DNA of 64,000 nt from Massilioclostridium coli (GTDB lineage: Bacteria; Bacillota; Clostridia; Oscillospirales; Ruminococcaceae), in assembly GCF_900095865.1 (NCBI RefSeq), contig NZ_FMIZ01000007.1:806001-870000 (forward strand), written 5' to 3'. Of the stretch, positions 27,429 to 36,471 are shown piece after piece. Below the pieces are notes generated by a model, which saw only the letters and a program-made list of their open reading frames with translations, had not been told where the DNA came from and searched no databases. Each line of letters opens with the position of its first letter. Position 1 is the stretch's first letter. Made by a program: the position numbers and the translations under genes.

Positions 27429-28316
27429 ATGACATTACGGCATTTTCGTATTTTTCAGGCAGTATGCAAAACAGGAAGTATTACCCGCGGAGCAGAACAG
27501 CTTAATATAGCACAACCGGCAGTGAGCCTAGCGATTAAAGAGTTGGAACAGTTTTATCAAGTTCAACTTTTTGAACGGATGAACCGTAAAATTTATTTGA
27601 CGGAACCAGGACGGAAACTGTTACAATATACGGATACGGTGCTTTCTCAGGTGGAGGAATCCGTTCAGGTAATACGGGACTTAAAACAGGGGGAAAGATA
27701 CCGGCTTGGGATAAACGTTACATTAGCTGAGGCTTGCCTTCCTTCTTTACTGCAACAAATAAAAAAAGGAATCCCACAGTTGGAACTTCAAGTTATGGTG
27801 GGAAACTCCTCTCAATTAGAAGAGAGCCTGTGCCAGAATGAAATTGATTTTGCTGTTATGGATCAAATCCGGACCAATACAGGTATGCTTACTATTCCAT
27901 TGGCCAAAGAACAAATGATTGCTGTCTGCCATCCTGACTATCCTGTTCATGATTGTATTTCCTTGGAACAGCTAAAACAAGAGAAACTATTGCTGCGGGA
28001 AAAAACCAGTGGGGCAAGGAAATGTGTGGACAATGTGTTTCAGGAGCAAGGGATTGAAATTGTACCAGTTATGGAAAGTACAAGTTTTCAAAGTTTAATT
28101 GCCTGTGCAGAATCTGGTTTAGGGATTGCCATTTTGCCCGAAAAACTTGTCGATTCAAAACTTCAAATTCATAGTTTAAAAAAACTATATTTGGCAGAAA
28201 CGCAACTGGAACGCCATTATTTTATGGTGTACCATCCTCATAAATATCGTACTCCCTGTCTGAAATCCACCATGAATGTTGTACAAAATTATTTTTCAGA
28301 GATGCTAAATCGATAG
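27429..28316 (+). CDS. LysR-family transcriptional regulator
   Basis: 295 residues. The N-terminal winged helix is classic (MTLRHFRIFQAVCKTGSITR, then AQPAVSLAIKELE and LFERMNRKIYLTEPG), followed by a type-2 periplasmic-binding-like effector domain. The frame opens at TTG 27417, but the ATG at 27429 matches the usual family start and has GGTGAT just upstream. It is divergent from the chromate-transporter pair, which it probably regulates. The effector may be an organic acid or the transported anion. Confidence 0.9.
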   Translation: MTLRHFRIFQAVCKTGSITRGAEQLNIAQPAVSLAIKELEQFYQVQLFERMNRKIYLTEPGRKLLQYTDTVLSQVEESVQVIRDLKQGERYRLGINVTLAEACLPSLLQQIKKGIPQLELQVMVGNSSQLEESLCQNEIDFAVMDQIRTNTGMLTIPLAKEQMIAVCHPDYPVHDCISLEQLKQEKLLLREKTSGARKCVDNVFQEQGIEIVPVMESTSFQSLIACAESGLGIAILPEKLVDSKLQIHSLKKLYLAETQLERHYFMVYHPHKYRTPCLKSTMNVVQNYFSEMLNR

Positions 28317-28480
28317 TATTTTATTGATTTATCCATTTGTTTTATATAACGATATACAACAAAAAACAACGTATTTCGTTTTTTATGATAAAATTAATCG
28401 TTTATTTTTACAAAAAAACAATAGTTTATGAAATAAATTATTGCATATAGATGAAACTGTTGGATGCAACAAAAATAGGG

Positions 28481-28509
28481 TTGCATATTTGTGGAAAAAG
28501 CGTTATACT
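28481..28509 (+). promoter_or_regulatory. Predicted promoter of the threonine operon
   Basis: TTGCAT (28481-28486) and TATACT (28504-28509) with a 17-base spacer, 42 bases before the start of the ACT-domain gene. No attenuator or T-box is visible between promoter and gene. Confidence 0.6.
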
Positions 28510-28551
28510 GTTTTCTTGTGAGAGACAATTGTTTACTGGTGGTGAACGGAT

Positions 28552-28986
28552 ATGGATGCAGATACACAGTTTTATCTGGTGGACCCCAAAGTGCTTCCTG
28601 AGGTATTCCATAAAGTGATGGAGGCAAAATATTTATTAAAGGGTGGCCAGGCAAAAACCTCCAGCGAGGCATGTAAACTGGCGGGAATTTCCCGCAGCGT
28701 ATTTTATAAGTATAAAGACCATGTATTTATGTATCAGGATAATACTGGCAAACAGATATTCACCTTGGGATTAACATTAAATGACCAACCTGGGGTATTA
28801 TCCTCTGTATTAACCAAGTTGTACGAAAACCATGCAAATTTATTAACAGTGAACCAAAATATTCCAAATGAAACAGTGGCAAATGTAACTGTTTCTGTTA
28901 TACTAAATGACGACAATGTAAAAATTAACGATTTGCTCTGCGCAATCTCCAGCCTGCAAGGAGTAATCGATGTAAAAAAGATTTAG
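28552..28986 (+). CDS. ACT domain-containing protein (PheB/UPF0735 family)
   Basis: 144 residues. An N-terminal helix-turn-helix-like part (KTSSEACKLAGISRSVFYKYKD, roughly 38-60) is followed by an ACT domain (about 70-142, TLGLTLNDQPGVLSSVL). This matches the PheB/UPF0735 family, which often sits directly before homoserine dehydrogenase in Clostridia and Bacilli. ACT domains bind amino acids, so it is probably a regulator or sensor for the threonine pathway. It is first in the operon, with hom starting 12 bases after its stop. Confidence 0.85.
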   Translation: MDADTQFYLVDPKVLPEVFHKVMEAKYLLKGGQAKTSSEACKLAGISRSVFYKYKDHVFMYQDNTGKQIFTLGLTLNDQPGVLSSVLTKLYENHANLLTVNQNIPNETVANVTVSVILNDDNVKINDLLCAISSLQGVIDVKKI

Positions 28987-28998
28987 GGGGCATTTACA

Positions 28999-30240
28999 AT
29001 GGCAAAGATAGCAGTAATGGGACACGGCGTAGTTGGGTCTGGTGTAGTGGAAATTACATTGGTTAACGGAGAACAGTTAAAAAAACGTTGTGGAGAGACC
29101 ATTGAAGTAAAACGAATTTTGGATTTAAGGGATTTTCCCGGACTAAGCTATAGCAATCTTTTTACAAAAGACTTCCAGGACATTGTAAATGATGAGGAAA
29201 TCTCGGTCGTATGTGAAATGATGGGTGGGGTATCTCCAGCATATGAGTTTACAAAAGCTTGTTTGGAAAAAGGCAAAAGTGTTGTAACCTCTAATAAAGA
29301 ATTGGTTGCACAAAAAGGTGCGGAACTGCTCCAAATTGCCAAACAAAACAATGTAAACTATTTCTTTGAGGCCAGTGTTGGTGGCGGTATTCCAATCATC
29401 CGTCCATTGCACCAGTGCTTGGCGGCAAATAAAATAGAAGAAATCACTGGTATTTTAAATGGAACCACAAACTTTATCCTTTCCAAAATGTTGGATGATA
29501 ATATGCCTTTTGAAGAGGCGTTGGCATTAGCGCAGCAAAAAGGTTACGCGGAGAAAGACCCAACAGCGGATATTGAAGGGGATGACGCTTGCCGTAAAAT
29601 TTGTATTTTGGCAGCTTTGGCTTATGGCAACCATATCTATCCAAAGGATGTACATAAAGAAGGGATTAGTAAGCTGACATTGGCAGATGTACGATATGCC
29701 CGTAGTTGGGGTGGTGAGATTAAACTCATTGGCCGTGCGGCTCCTGTAGAAAATGGAAAAGTTACTATCATGGTTGGTCCAATGTTGGTTCCACAGGATA
29801 ATATGCTTTCCAGCGTGGACGGTGTATTTAATGCTGTTACAGTAAAGGGAAACATGGTGGATAAAGTAACCTTTGTTGGTCGTGGCGCTGGCAAATCCCC
29901 AACCGCAAGCGCAGTGGTTGCAGATGTTGTAGATGCGGTAAAATCCCATGGTACAAGTATTTCTCAAACTTGGATTGACAATGGAGAATCTATGGTAGCA
30001 GATTATCTAGACGATGTTGTCGCCTATTATATGCGTGTAAAAACAGCCGATGTATCTGCGGCGAAAGCTTATGTGGAACAACGTTTGCCAGAAGTAGAAT
30101 TTTTGGATTATGATGGCAGCACAGAAGATGAAATTGCGTTTGTAACACAACCTATGGTGGCAAGAGAAAGCCATACTTTGGAACAAGATTTAGAACAGAA
30201 TGGTATCCAGCCTGTTTCCAAACTGCGCATTTTACAATAA
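28999..30240 (+). CDS. hom: Homoserine dehydrogenase
   Basis: 413 residues. It reduces aspartate semialdehyde to homoserine, the branch toward threonine and methionine. The NAD(P)-binding motif GHGVVGSGVVE lies at about 8-18, and the hallmark GILNGTTNFILSKM near 147-160. The catalytic region includes DPTADIEGDDACRKICIL. A C-terminal ACT-like domain (about 345-410) suggests feedback control by threonine. AGGGGGCATTTAC precedes the ATG. It follows the ACT-domain gene and precedes thrB. Confidence 0.95.
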   Translation: MAKIAVMGHGVVGSGVVEITLVNGEQLKKRCGETIEVKRILDLRDFPGLSYSNLFTKDFQDIVNDEEISVVCEMMGGVSPAYEFTKACLEKGKSVVTSNKELVAQKGAELLQIAKQNNVNYFFEASVGGGIPIIRPLHQCLAANKIEEITGILNGTTNFILSKMLDDNMPFEEALALAQQKGYAEKDPTADIEGDDACRKICILAALAYGNHIYPKDVHKEGISKLTLADVRYARSWGGEIKLIGRAAPVENGKVTIMVGPMLVPQDNMLSSVDGVFNAVTVKGNMVDKVTFVGRGAGKSPTASAVVADVVDAVKSHGTSISQTWIDNGESMVADYLDDVVAYYMRVKTADVSAAKAYVEQRLPEVEFLDYDGSTEDEIAFVTQPMVARESHTLEQDLEQNGIQPVSKLRILQ

Positions 30241-30350
30241 AAATAATGTCGTAATTCTGAAAATATAGAGGGATTTTTGAAATCCGGTTGTTTTGAATGG
30301 TTACGGACTTATATATTTAGACTTTATCTTTTATCAAAATAAGAAAATTT

Positions 30351-30369
30351 CCACGTATAGTTGACGTGG
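30351..30369 (+). other. Short hairpin upstream of thrB
   Basis: CCACGT-atagttg-ACGTGG lies directly before the thrB ribosome site (TGAGGT, 30371-30376) inside the 142-base hom-thrB gap. It may set mRNA stability or translation of thrB. Confidence 0.4.
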
Positions 30370-30382
30370 TTGAGGTAATAGC

Positions 30383-31276
30383 ATGATTAAAATAAAAATT
30401 CCCGCTACCAGCGCAAACCTGGGTGCTGGATTTGATTCCTTGGGTTTGGCAGTGAACCTCTATAACTATGTTTATATGGAAGAAAGCGATACTACATTGA
30501 TTACTTCTTTGGATCAGACAGAGGTTCCATCTGGAGAAGATAACTTGGTTTTTGTTTCCGCTAAAAAGGTATATGACCTCTGCGGGAAACCATTAAAAGG
30601 ATTGCGTATCCGGCAAAAAAACGATATTCCCATGACCCGTGGATTGGGAAGCAGTTCTGCTTGTATTATCGCTGGTCTAGTTGGGGCCAACCATATGTTG
30701 GGCAAACCATTTTCAGTAGATGAATTGGTGGATTTAGCAGCTGAAATTGAGGGCCATCCAGACAACACAACCCCTGCTTTATTGGGTGGAATTGTGACTT
30801 CTGTTTATGATGGCAAAGAAGTAAGATGGGTGAAACAGGAAGTTCATCGTGACTTATTCTTTTATGCGATTATTCCGGATTTCGAATTGAAAACCGAGAC
30901 AGCTAGAGCTGCCTTGCCCCAAAAAATAGATTTTAAGGACGCAGTATTTAATCTTTCCCGTGCGGCGCTTTTTTCTGCTTCCTTATTGCAAGGAAAATAT
31001 GAAAATTTACGGGTAGCAGCGGATGACTGTTTGCAACAACCTTACCGAATTCCAATGATTAAATGTGGTAAGGAAATTTTGGACGCAACTTACAAATTTG
31101 GATCTTATGCTTCCTATATCAGTGGAGCGGGTCCTACTATTATGGCAATCACCGCAGAGGATAATCATTTCTTTGCGATGAATATCCGGGAAACCCTGGA
31201 TCAATATAAATTGTATGGTTACCGTATCATGCAGCTCTCCATCGACAACTGTGGAACACAGGTGTTCAGCGATTGA
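30383..31276 (+). CDS. thrB: Homoserine kinase
   Basis: 297 residues, GHMP kinase family. It phosphorylates homoserine for threonine synthesis. The N-terminal IKIPATSANLGAGFDSLGLA and the ATP-binding PMTRGLGSSSACIIAG near 84-99 are diagnostic. A C-terminal GAGPTIMAI is the third GHMP motif. A GAGGTAATAGC ribosome site precedes the ATG. It lies in the operon between hom and lysC. Threonine synthase is not in the window. Confidence 0.95.
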   Translation: MIKIKIPATSANLGAGFDSLGLAVNLYNYVYMEESDTTLITSLDQTEVPSGEDNLVFVSAKKVYDLCGKPLKGLRIRQKNDIPMTRGLGSSSACIIAGLVGANHMLGKPFSVDELVDLAAEIEGHPDNTTPALLGGIVTSVYDGKEVRWVKQEVHRDLFFYAIIPDFELKTETARAALPQKIDFKDAVFNLSRAALFSASLLQGKYENLRVAADDCLQQPYRIPMIKCGKEILDATYKFGSYASYISGAGPTIMAITAEDNHFFAMNIRETLDQYKLYGYRIMQLSIDNCGTQVFSD

Positions 31277-31346
31277 TGGGAGAATATTCAATTTAGAAAA
31301 AAACGGTAGTTGCCGTTTTGTTTTCAAACAAATGGAGGATAGTAAA

Positions 31347-32552
31347 ATGGGCTTAATTGTTCAAAAATTTGGCGGTACTTCTGTGAGAGACGCAGAACGT
31401 ATTTTCAATGTAGCAAGAATTGTTACCGAAACATACGACGCAGGCAATGATGTAGTGGTTGTTGTTTCTGCCCAAGGGGACACCACCGACGACTTGATTG
31501 AAAAAGCAGCTGAAATTAACAGCAACCCTTCAAAAAGGGAAATGGATGTGCTGCTCTCTACTGGAGAACAAATTTCAATCTCTTTGTTGGCGATGGCAAT
31601 TGAAAAGCTGGGTTACCCAGTTGTTTCTTTGACTGGGAGACAAGCAGGATTCTTGACCCAAACAAACTATGGGAATGCCCGCATTAAAAAAATTGACACA
31701 CACCGTTTGCATAGAGAACTAGATAAACATAGGATTGTAGTCGTTGCAGGGTTCCAGGGACTGAATAGATTTGATGATATTACTACTCTTGGTCGTGGTG
31801 GTTCCGATACCAGCGCTGTTGCTTTGGCGGCTGTTTTACACGCAGACTTGTGCCAGATTTATACCGATGTTGATGGTGTTTATACAGCGGACCCACGTAT
31901 TGTAAAAAATGCGAAAAAATTAGACGAAATTTCCTTTGACGAGATGCTGGAGTTAGCTTCTTTAGGAGCGCAAGTGCTGCATAACCGTTCTGTGGAAATG
32001 GCGAAGAAATATGGTGTAAAAATGGAAGTTGTGTCCAGCTTGGAAAGAAAACCTGGCACAAAAGTGAAGGAGGCAGTTAAAGTGGAAAAATTATTGGTTA
32101 GAGGCGTAGCAAAAGATGATGATGTAGCAAGGATTGCTGTAGTTGGTTTGCCAGACGATCCAGGTGTAGCATTTAAAGTATTTACCTTGATGGCGAAGAA
32201 AAAAATTAATGTAGATATTATTTTACAATCCATCGGCCGCCACAACACAAAGGATATCAGCTTTACTGTACCAGCAGGACAACTTGATCTGGCGAAAGAA
32301 GCATTAGAAGAAAACCTGGAAGAATTAGGTGCGGATCATATTGATGCTGCTGGAAGCTTCTCCAAAGTTTCAATTGTTGGCGCTGGCATGCAGTCCAATC
32401 CAGGGGTTGCAGCAAAAATGTTTGAAGCTCTGTATGAAGCAAACGTAAATATCCATATGATTTCTACTAGTGAAATTAAAATCTCTGTTTTGATTGACCG
32501 CGCTGATAGCAACAAAGCATTAAATGCTGTGCATGATGCGTTTGAATTTTAA
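31347..32552 (+). CDS. lysC: Aspartate kinase
   Basis: 401 residues. It catalyses the first step of the aspartate family pathway. The N-terminal IVQKFGGTSV (residues 4-13) and GRGGSDTSAVALAA near 150-163 identify the amino acid kinase domain. Two ACT domains (about 265-400) carry feedback control. The ATG at 31347 is preceded by GGAGG 8 bases away; longer in-frame options upstream have none. It is last in the operon with hom and thrB and is followed by a strong terminator. Confidence 0.95.
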   Translation: MGLIVQKFGGTSVRDAERIFNVARIVTETYDAGNDVVVVVSAQGDTTDDLIEKAAEINSNPSKREMDVLLSTGEQISISLLAMAIEKLGYPVVSLTGRQAGFLTQTNYGNARIKKIDTHRLHRELDKHRIVVVAGFQGLNRFDDITTLGRGGSDTSAVALAAVLHADLCQIYTDVDGVYTADPRIVKNAKKLDEISFDEMLELASLGAQVLHNRSVEMAKKYGVKMEVVSSLERKPGTKVKEAVKVEKLLVRGVAKDDDVARIAVVGLPDDPGVAFKVFTLMAKKKINVDIILQSIGRHNTKDISFTVPAGQLDLAKEALEENLEELGADHIDAAGSFSKVSIVGAGMQSNPGVAAKMFEALYEANVNIHMISTSEIKISVLIDRADSNKALNAVHDAFEF

Positions 32553-32566
32553 TGAATTATTTATGA

Positions 32567-32594
32567 GCCGCTGCTTTTTGCAGCGGCCTTTTTG
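32567..32594 (+). terminator. Terminator of the threonine operon
   Basis: GCCGCTGC (32567-32574), a TTTTT loop and GCAGCGGC (32580-32587), then CTTTTTG. GC-rich stem and T-tract. Confidence 0.9.
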
Positions 32595-32682
32595 TTTTAG
32601 AAAATGATGCAAAAGATTATAAGATGATATCAATCCAATCGGTCACAACAAAAAGTAGTGATAAAATACATGAAAAAATAAT

Positions 32683-32724
32683 TTAACGATATCACACAAA
32701 ATTCACCTCGTGTGATATCGTTAA
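32683..32724. repeat. Perfect 15-bp inverted repeat
   Basis: TTAACGATATCACAC (32683-32697) and GTGTGATATCGTTAA (32710-32724) with a 12-base spacer, inside the 330-base gap between lysC and the convergent zinc-ribbon gene. There is no adjacent T-tract and no adjacent promoter, so it is neither a standard terminator nor an obvious operator. Confidence 0.6.
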
Positions 32725-32882
32725 GAATAAGAGTTTTTTATTATAGTTACATGATCAATTTTGGGGATAAGTTTATAGCTGATAAAAAGTATATTTTATA
32801 TTCTAGAAAGAAAAATTATAGCATTATTTTAATAGCCAAATTACTTATCAAAAAATGAACGAAATCCCCATTTGTGTGGCTA

Positions 32883-33722
32883 TTATGATATCGTTCCTGT
32901 TGCCGCAAACCCATAGTTATGGTAGAGGTAAAAACGATTTCCTTTTTGGAGCAATTTGTCCTCTGGAGCATCATCTAAAACGAGCTGGATGGTACAGACA
33001 CAATGATGAGAATCCGTCCAATGGAAATGCTCCATTACAACGCAAAGCATTAAACTGATAGGGACACCATTTTCATCAATAAAACAAACAGGAAAAATTT
33101 CACCATTCATAACCTGAAATTTTGGATAAAGCAACCCTTTATTTTTATGGCTTTCCCAGCTGATTGTTGCGTTGACAGTGCGTTTTTGCATTGGCAATGG
33201 GTCGACTTTTGGCTTTTCCTTTTGTTCCACCAAGTATTTGATTGTGGCAAACAAAAACAAAGACAACCATATAAAAAGAGCGATCCATGTAAACGCAGTC
33301 ATATTATTTTTTATCAATGGGATAATGCAAAAGATAAGCATGAAAATAACAATTATTGATGTAACAATAATTGATTTTTTACTGTCTTTTTTCTCCCTAT
33401 AATTTCGGGTATAGGGAATACGGTTTAACAAGATGGTTTCTATGAGAACGGTCACGAGAAATAAAATAAAAAATATCCAATAAATAGCTGAGGATACTTT
33501 TACTGCTTTGATAATAGAATAAAAGATTTCCCCATATAAAAATAAAGTGAAAAGGAATACTATAGCGATAGAGTTACAATAGTTTTTATATTTCTTTTTA
33601 CAGTGGGGGCAAGTATCCAAAACGTTAGGGTCAAATAGTTTTGTAAACGGGGAAGTAATTGTATACCTCCAAAATGTAGACGGAATCCGTTCTCCGCACC
33701 AAGGGCATCTATGACGTAACAT
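32883..33722 (-). CDS. Hypothetical membrane protein with N-terminal zinc ribbon
   Basis: 279 residues, family not recognised. The N-terminus carries two CxxC pairs (CPWC at 6-9, CPHC at 38-41), a likely zinc ribbon in the cytoplasm. Four membrane helices follow (about 47-70, 78-97, 117-135, 141-163), then a soluble C-terminal domain of about 110 residues ending in a beta-rich HNYGFAATG. GGAGGAAACG precedes the ATG at 33722. It stands alone on the reverse strand, and its neighbours give no functional clue. Confidence 0.75.
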   Translation of the reverse strand: MLRHRCPWCGERIPSTFWRYTITSPFTKLFDPNVLDTCPHCKKKYKNYCNSIAIVFLFTLFLYGEIFYSIIKAVKVSSAIYWIFFILFLVTVLIETILLNRIPYTRNYREKKDSKKSIIVTSIIVIFMLIFCIIPLIKNNMTAFTWIALFIWLSLFLFATIKYLVEQKEKPKVDPLPMQKRTVNATISWESHKNKGLLYPKFQVMNGEIFPVCFIDENGVPISLMLCVVMEHFHWTDSHHCVCTIQLVLDDAPEDKLLQKGNRFYLYHNYGFAATGTIS

Positions 33723-33874
33723 CGTTTCCTCCTGATATTCATGAAAGCTTTTGCTATAATTCTACCAAAAATAACAAAAAAAGACAAGATGTTTTGCAGA
33801 TGAAACAATAGTTGCGTTGAAACAGGATACAGGTTATAATTGGAATGTAACAAATAAAGAAAGCAGGTAATTGT

Positions 33875-34519
33875 ATGGTTTCCCTTTGTATTTTCGATTT
33901 AGATGGTACCCTAATCAATACGATTGAGGATTTGGCGGATAGCACTAATTATGTACTGGAACAACATGGAATGAAAACATTCCCTACAGAGCAATATTAT
34001 TATTTTGTGGGAAATGGTATGGTAAAACTAATGGAACGGGTGACAGGGCTTTCTCCCGAAACAGGGCAGTTCCAACAGCTTTACTCTGAAATGCTGGAGC
34101 GATATAGCCAACATAGTATGGACAAGACAAAACCTTATCATGGAATGCCAGAAACATTAACGCAATTGACTCAGTTGGGGATTGAATGTGCTGTGCTTTC
34201 CAATAAAGATGACCAGTTTGTAGAAACCTTGATGGAACGGTGTTTTCCGAAAATCCAATTTGCGAAATTATTAGGGAAACGAGCGGAGTTTCCAGTAAAA
34301 CCTGATCCTGCTTCTCTCCGGTTCCTGATGGAATCCTTGAAAAAAACTCCACAAGAATGTATTTATATAGGAGATTCTGATGTGGATGTTATGACAGCCC
34401 ATAATGGAGGGTTACAATGTATTGGGGCGGAATGGGGATTTCGAGGTAGGCAGGAACTGATGGATGCCGGAGCGGATTTCCTAGCGGAAAATCCAATTGA
34501 TATTTTACAGTTTGTGTGA
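33875..34519 (+). CDS. HAD-family phosphatase, phosphoglycolate phosphatase-like
   Basis: 214 residues. The HAD motifs are in order: FDLDGTLINT (residues 6-15, with the nucleophilic Asp), the Ser/Thr in LSNKDD near 109, the Lys of KPDP near 145, and GDSDVDVMTA near 167. The cap of about 70 residues after motif I is the type found in Gph and pyrophosphatase PpaX. It hydrolyses a small phosphorylated metabolite, and the exact substrate cannot be told. The start ATG follows GCAGGTAATTGT. It is probably a single gene. Confidence 0.85.
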   Translation: MVSLCIFDLDGTLINTIEDLADSTNYVLEQHGMKTFPTEQYYYFVGNGMVKLMERVTGLSPETGQFQQLYSEMLERYSQHSMDKTKPYHGMPETLTQLTQLGIECAVLSNKDDQFVETLMERCFPKIQFAKLLGKRAEFPVKPDPASLRFLMESLKKTPQECIYIGDSDVDVMTAHNGGLQCIGAEWGFRGRQELMDAGADFLAENPIDILQFV

Positions 34520-34700
34520 TATAATAATCCATATAGCTGGATAGAACTACCATGATTTTTGACATCTTTTCGATATTAAATGGAAAAGACGGAATCCATT
34601 TTGCTTTTTATAATCGTAACTTTGTAGAACGGATGCCGGGTAACCGTTGGTTTGCGTATCCCAGCAAAAAATTTCTATATAAAAATAAAGGGGCAGATTT

Positions 34701-36350
34701 ATGTTAAATCTTCATCAAGAGTATTGTACAGAAAAACTCGACGAAAACGGAGTTCTTGTGGATTTTCAAATCCATTGTCCTGACAATTTTAATTTTGCCT
34801 ATGATGTTGTAGACCGAATTGCCAGCCAGGAGCCTGACCGCAGAGCCATGATGTGGTGTAATGTGGAAGGGGAAGAGAAAATGTTCACTTTTGGTGAACT
34901 GAAAACCCTTAGTGATAAAGCAGCCAATGTTTTTTTATCCCATGGTATCAAAAAAGGGGATACTGTATTACTGATTTTAAAACGCCACTATGAGTATTGG
35001 TATACATTGCTGGGGCTGCATAAAATTGGCGCTGTTGCTATTCCTGCTACCCATCTGTTGACAACAAAGGACATCGTTTATCGAGTACAGTCCGCTGATA
35101 TTAAAGCGGTTGTTACTACACCGGATGGGGAAGTATCTGATTTTATTAATCAAGCAAAAGCGGAATGTCCAACCCTGCAAAAACAGTTTATTGTACGTCA
35201 GGATAAACAAGGTTTTATCAATTTAACCAAAGAAATAGAATCCGCTTCAGATGCTTTGGAACGGATTGAAGTAAGCAAAAACGATCCGATGTTGCTGTAC
35301 TTTACTTCTGGAACCACAGGGTATCCAAAAATGGTAGTGCATAATTATTCCTATCCATTGGCACATATTATTACAGCAAAATATTGGCAGCATGTAAATC
35401 CAGAAGGGTTACATTTAACCGTTTCTGAAACAGGCTGGGCAAAAGCGGCTTGGGGAAAAATCTACGGCCAATGGCTGATGGAAGCCGGTATTATGGTATA
35501 TGATTTTGATAAATTTGTTCCTACTGATTTGTTAGCTGTGATTGAAAAATATAAAGTAACTACTTTCTGCGCTCCTCCTACTATTTTCCGTTTCTTTATC
35601 AAGGAAGGAATGGGAAACTATGACCTGTCTTCCTTGGAATATGCCACCATTGCGGGAGAAGCATTGAACCTGGAAGTATATAAAAAATTCTTGGAAGTTA
35701 CTGGAATCAAATTGATGGAAGCGTTTGGACAGACAGAAACTACCGTTATTTTGGCAAACCTGTTCAACTTTAACAATAAGCCAGGCTCCATGGGAATCCC
35801 TTCTCCAATGTATCACGTGGATTTAGTGGATGAAAATTGTAATTCTGTTGCGCCAATGGAAGTTGGTGAAATTGTAGTGCGTCCACGGGAAGATGGTCCA
35901 CAATATGGGCTATTTGCCGGTTACTACAAAGATGAAGAACTGAATAAACAGGCATGGCGAGGTGGTGTATATCATACTGGTGATACCGCCTACCGTGACG
36001 AGGATGGTTATTATTGGTATGTTGGCCGTACCGATGATATTATTAAATCCAGCGGTTACCGGATTGGGCCTTTTGAGATTGAAAGTGTGTTGATGGAACA
36101 TCCTGCGGTTTTGGAGTGTGGCATTACTGGGGTTCCTGATGAAGTACGTGGTCAGGTAATCAAGGCTACGATTGTCTTGACTAGCGGCTATAAGCCATCT
36201 GATGCATTGGCAAAAGAGTTGCAGGACTATGTAAAACATGCTACTGCGCCATATAAATACCCACGTGTGATTGAGTTTGTGGATGAGCTGCCAAAAACCA
36301 TTAGCGGAAAAATTCGCCGTGTGGTTCTCCGTGGGGAAGAGAAAGATTAA
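34701..36350 (+). CDS. AMP-forming acyl-CoA synthetase
   Basis: 549 residues, ANL superfamily. The P-loop motif YFTSGTTGYPKM lies near 198-209, the A5 motif EAFGQTETT near 340-350, and the core TGDTAYRDEDGYYWYVGR near 427-444. The C-terminal SGKIRR near 538-543 has the catalytic Lys, a common acetylation site. It activates a fatty or short organic acid as acyl-AMP, then acyl-CoA. Overall length and motifs resemble medium-chain or acetate-type synthetases. An AAGGGGCAGATTT ribosome site precedes the ATG. The preceding gap has a hairpin-rich GC stretch but no clear promoter. Confidence 0.88.
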   Translation: MLNLHQEYCTEKLDENGVLVDFQIHCPDNFNFAYDVVDRIASQEPDRRAMMWCNVEGEEKMFTFGELKTLSDKAANVFLSHGIKKGDTVLLILKRHYEYWYTLLGLHKIGAVAIPATHLLTTKDIVYRVQSADIKAVVTTPDGEVSDFINQAKAECPTLQKQFIVRQDKQGFINLTKEIESASDALERIEVSKNDPMLLYFTSGTTGYPKMVVHNYSYPLAHIITAKYWQHVNPEGLHLTVSETGWAKAAWGKIYGQWLMEAGIMVYDFDKFVPTDLLAVIEKYKVTTFCAPPTIFRFFIKEGMGNYDLSSLEYATIAGEALNLEVYKKFLEVTGIKLMEAFGQTETTVILANLFNFNNKPGSMGIPSPMYHVDLVDENCNSVAPMEVGEIVVRPREDGPQYGLFAGYYKDEELNKQAWRGGVYHTGDTAYRDEDGYYWYVGRTDDIIKSSGYRIGPFEIESVLMEHPAVLECGITGVPDEVRGQVIKATIVLTSGYKPSDALAKELQDYVKHATAPYKYPRVIEFVDELPKTISGKIRRVVLRGEEKD

Positions 36351-36370
36351 TTTGTATTTTGTTTTTATGG

Positions 36371-36410
36371 AATACCCCCGGGCAACATCTTTTTGGTTGC
36401 AGGGGGTATT
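36371..36410 (+). terminator. Hairpin after acyl-CoA synthetase
   Basis: AATACCCCC (36371-36379) pairs with GGGGGTATT (36402-36410), extended inward by GGCAAC/GTTGC. There is no T-tract directly after, so it is a moderate terminator candidate. Confidence 0.45.
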
Positions 36411-36434
36411 ATAATAAGGCTAAAACAACGGAAA

Positions 36435-36471
36435 AAGGAGGTTTAGCACCAGATTTGGTGCGAAAGTGATG
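36435..36471 (+). promoter_or_regulatory. Split ribosome-binding site with intervening hairpin, pncB
   Basis: AAGGAGGT (36435-36442) is the only good ribosome site, yet it lies 26 bases from the ATG at 36469, far beyond normal spacing. Between them GCACCA-GATT-TGGTGC (36446-36461) folds into a perfect 6-bp hairpin. With the hairpin closed, the effective spacing drops to about 10 bases to ATG, or 7 to the GTG at 36466. Confidence 0.65.
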
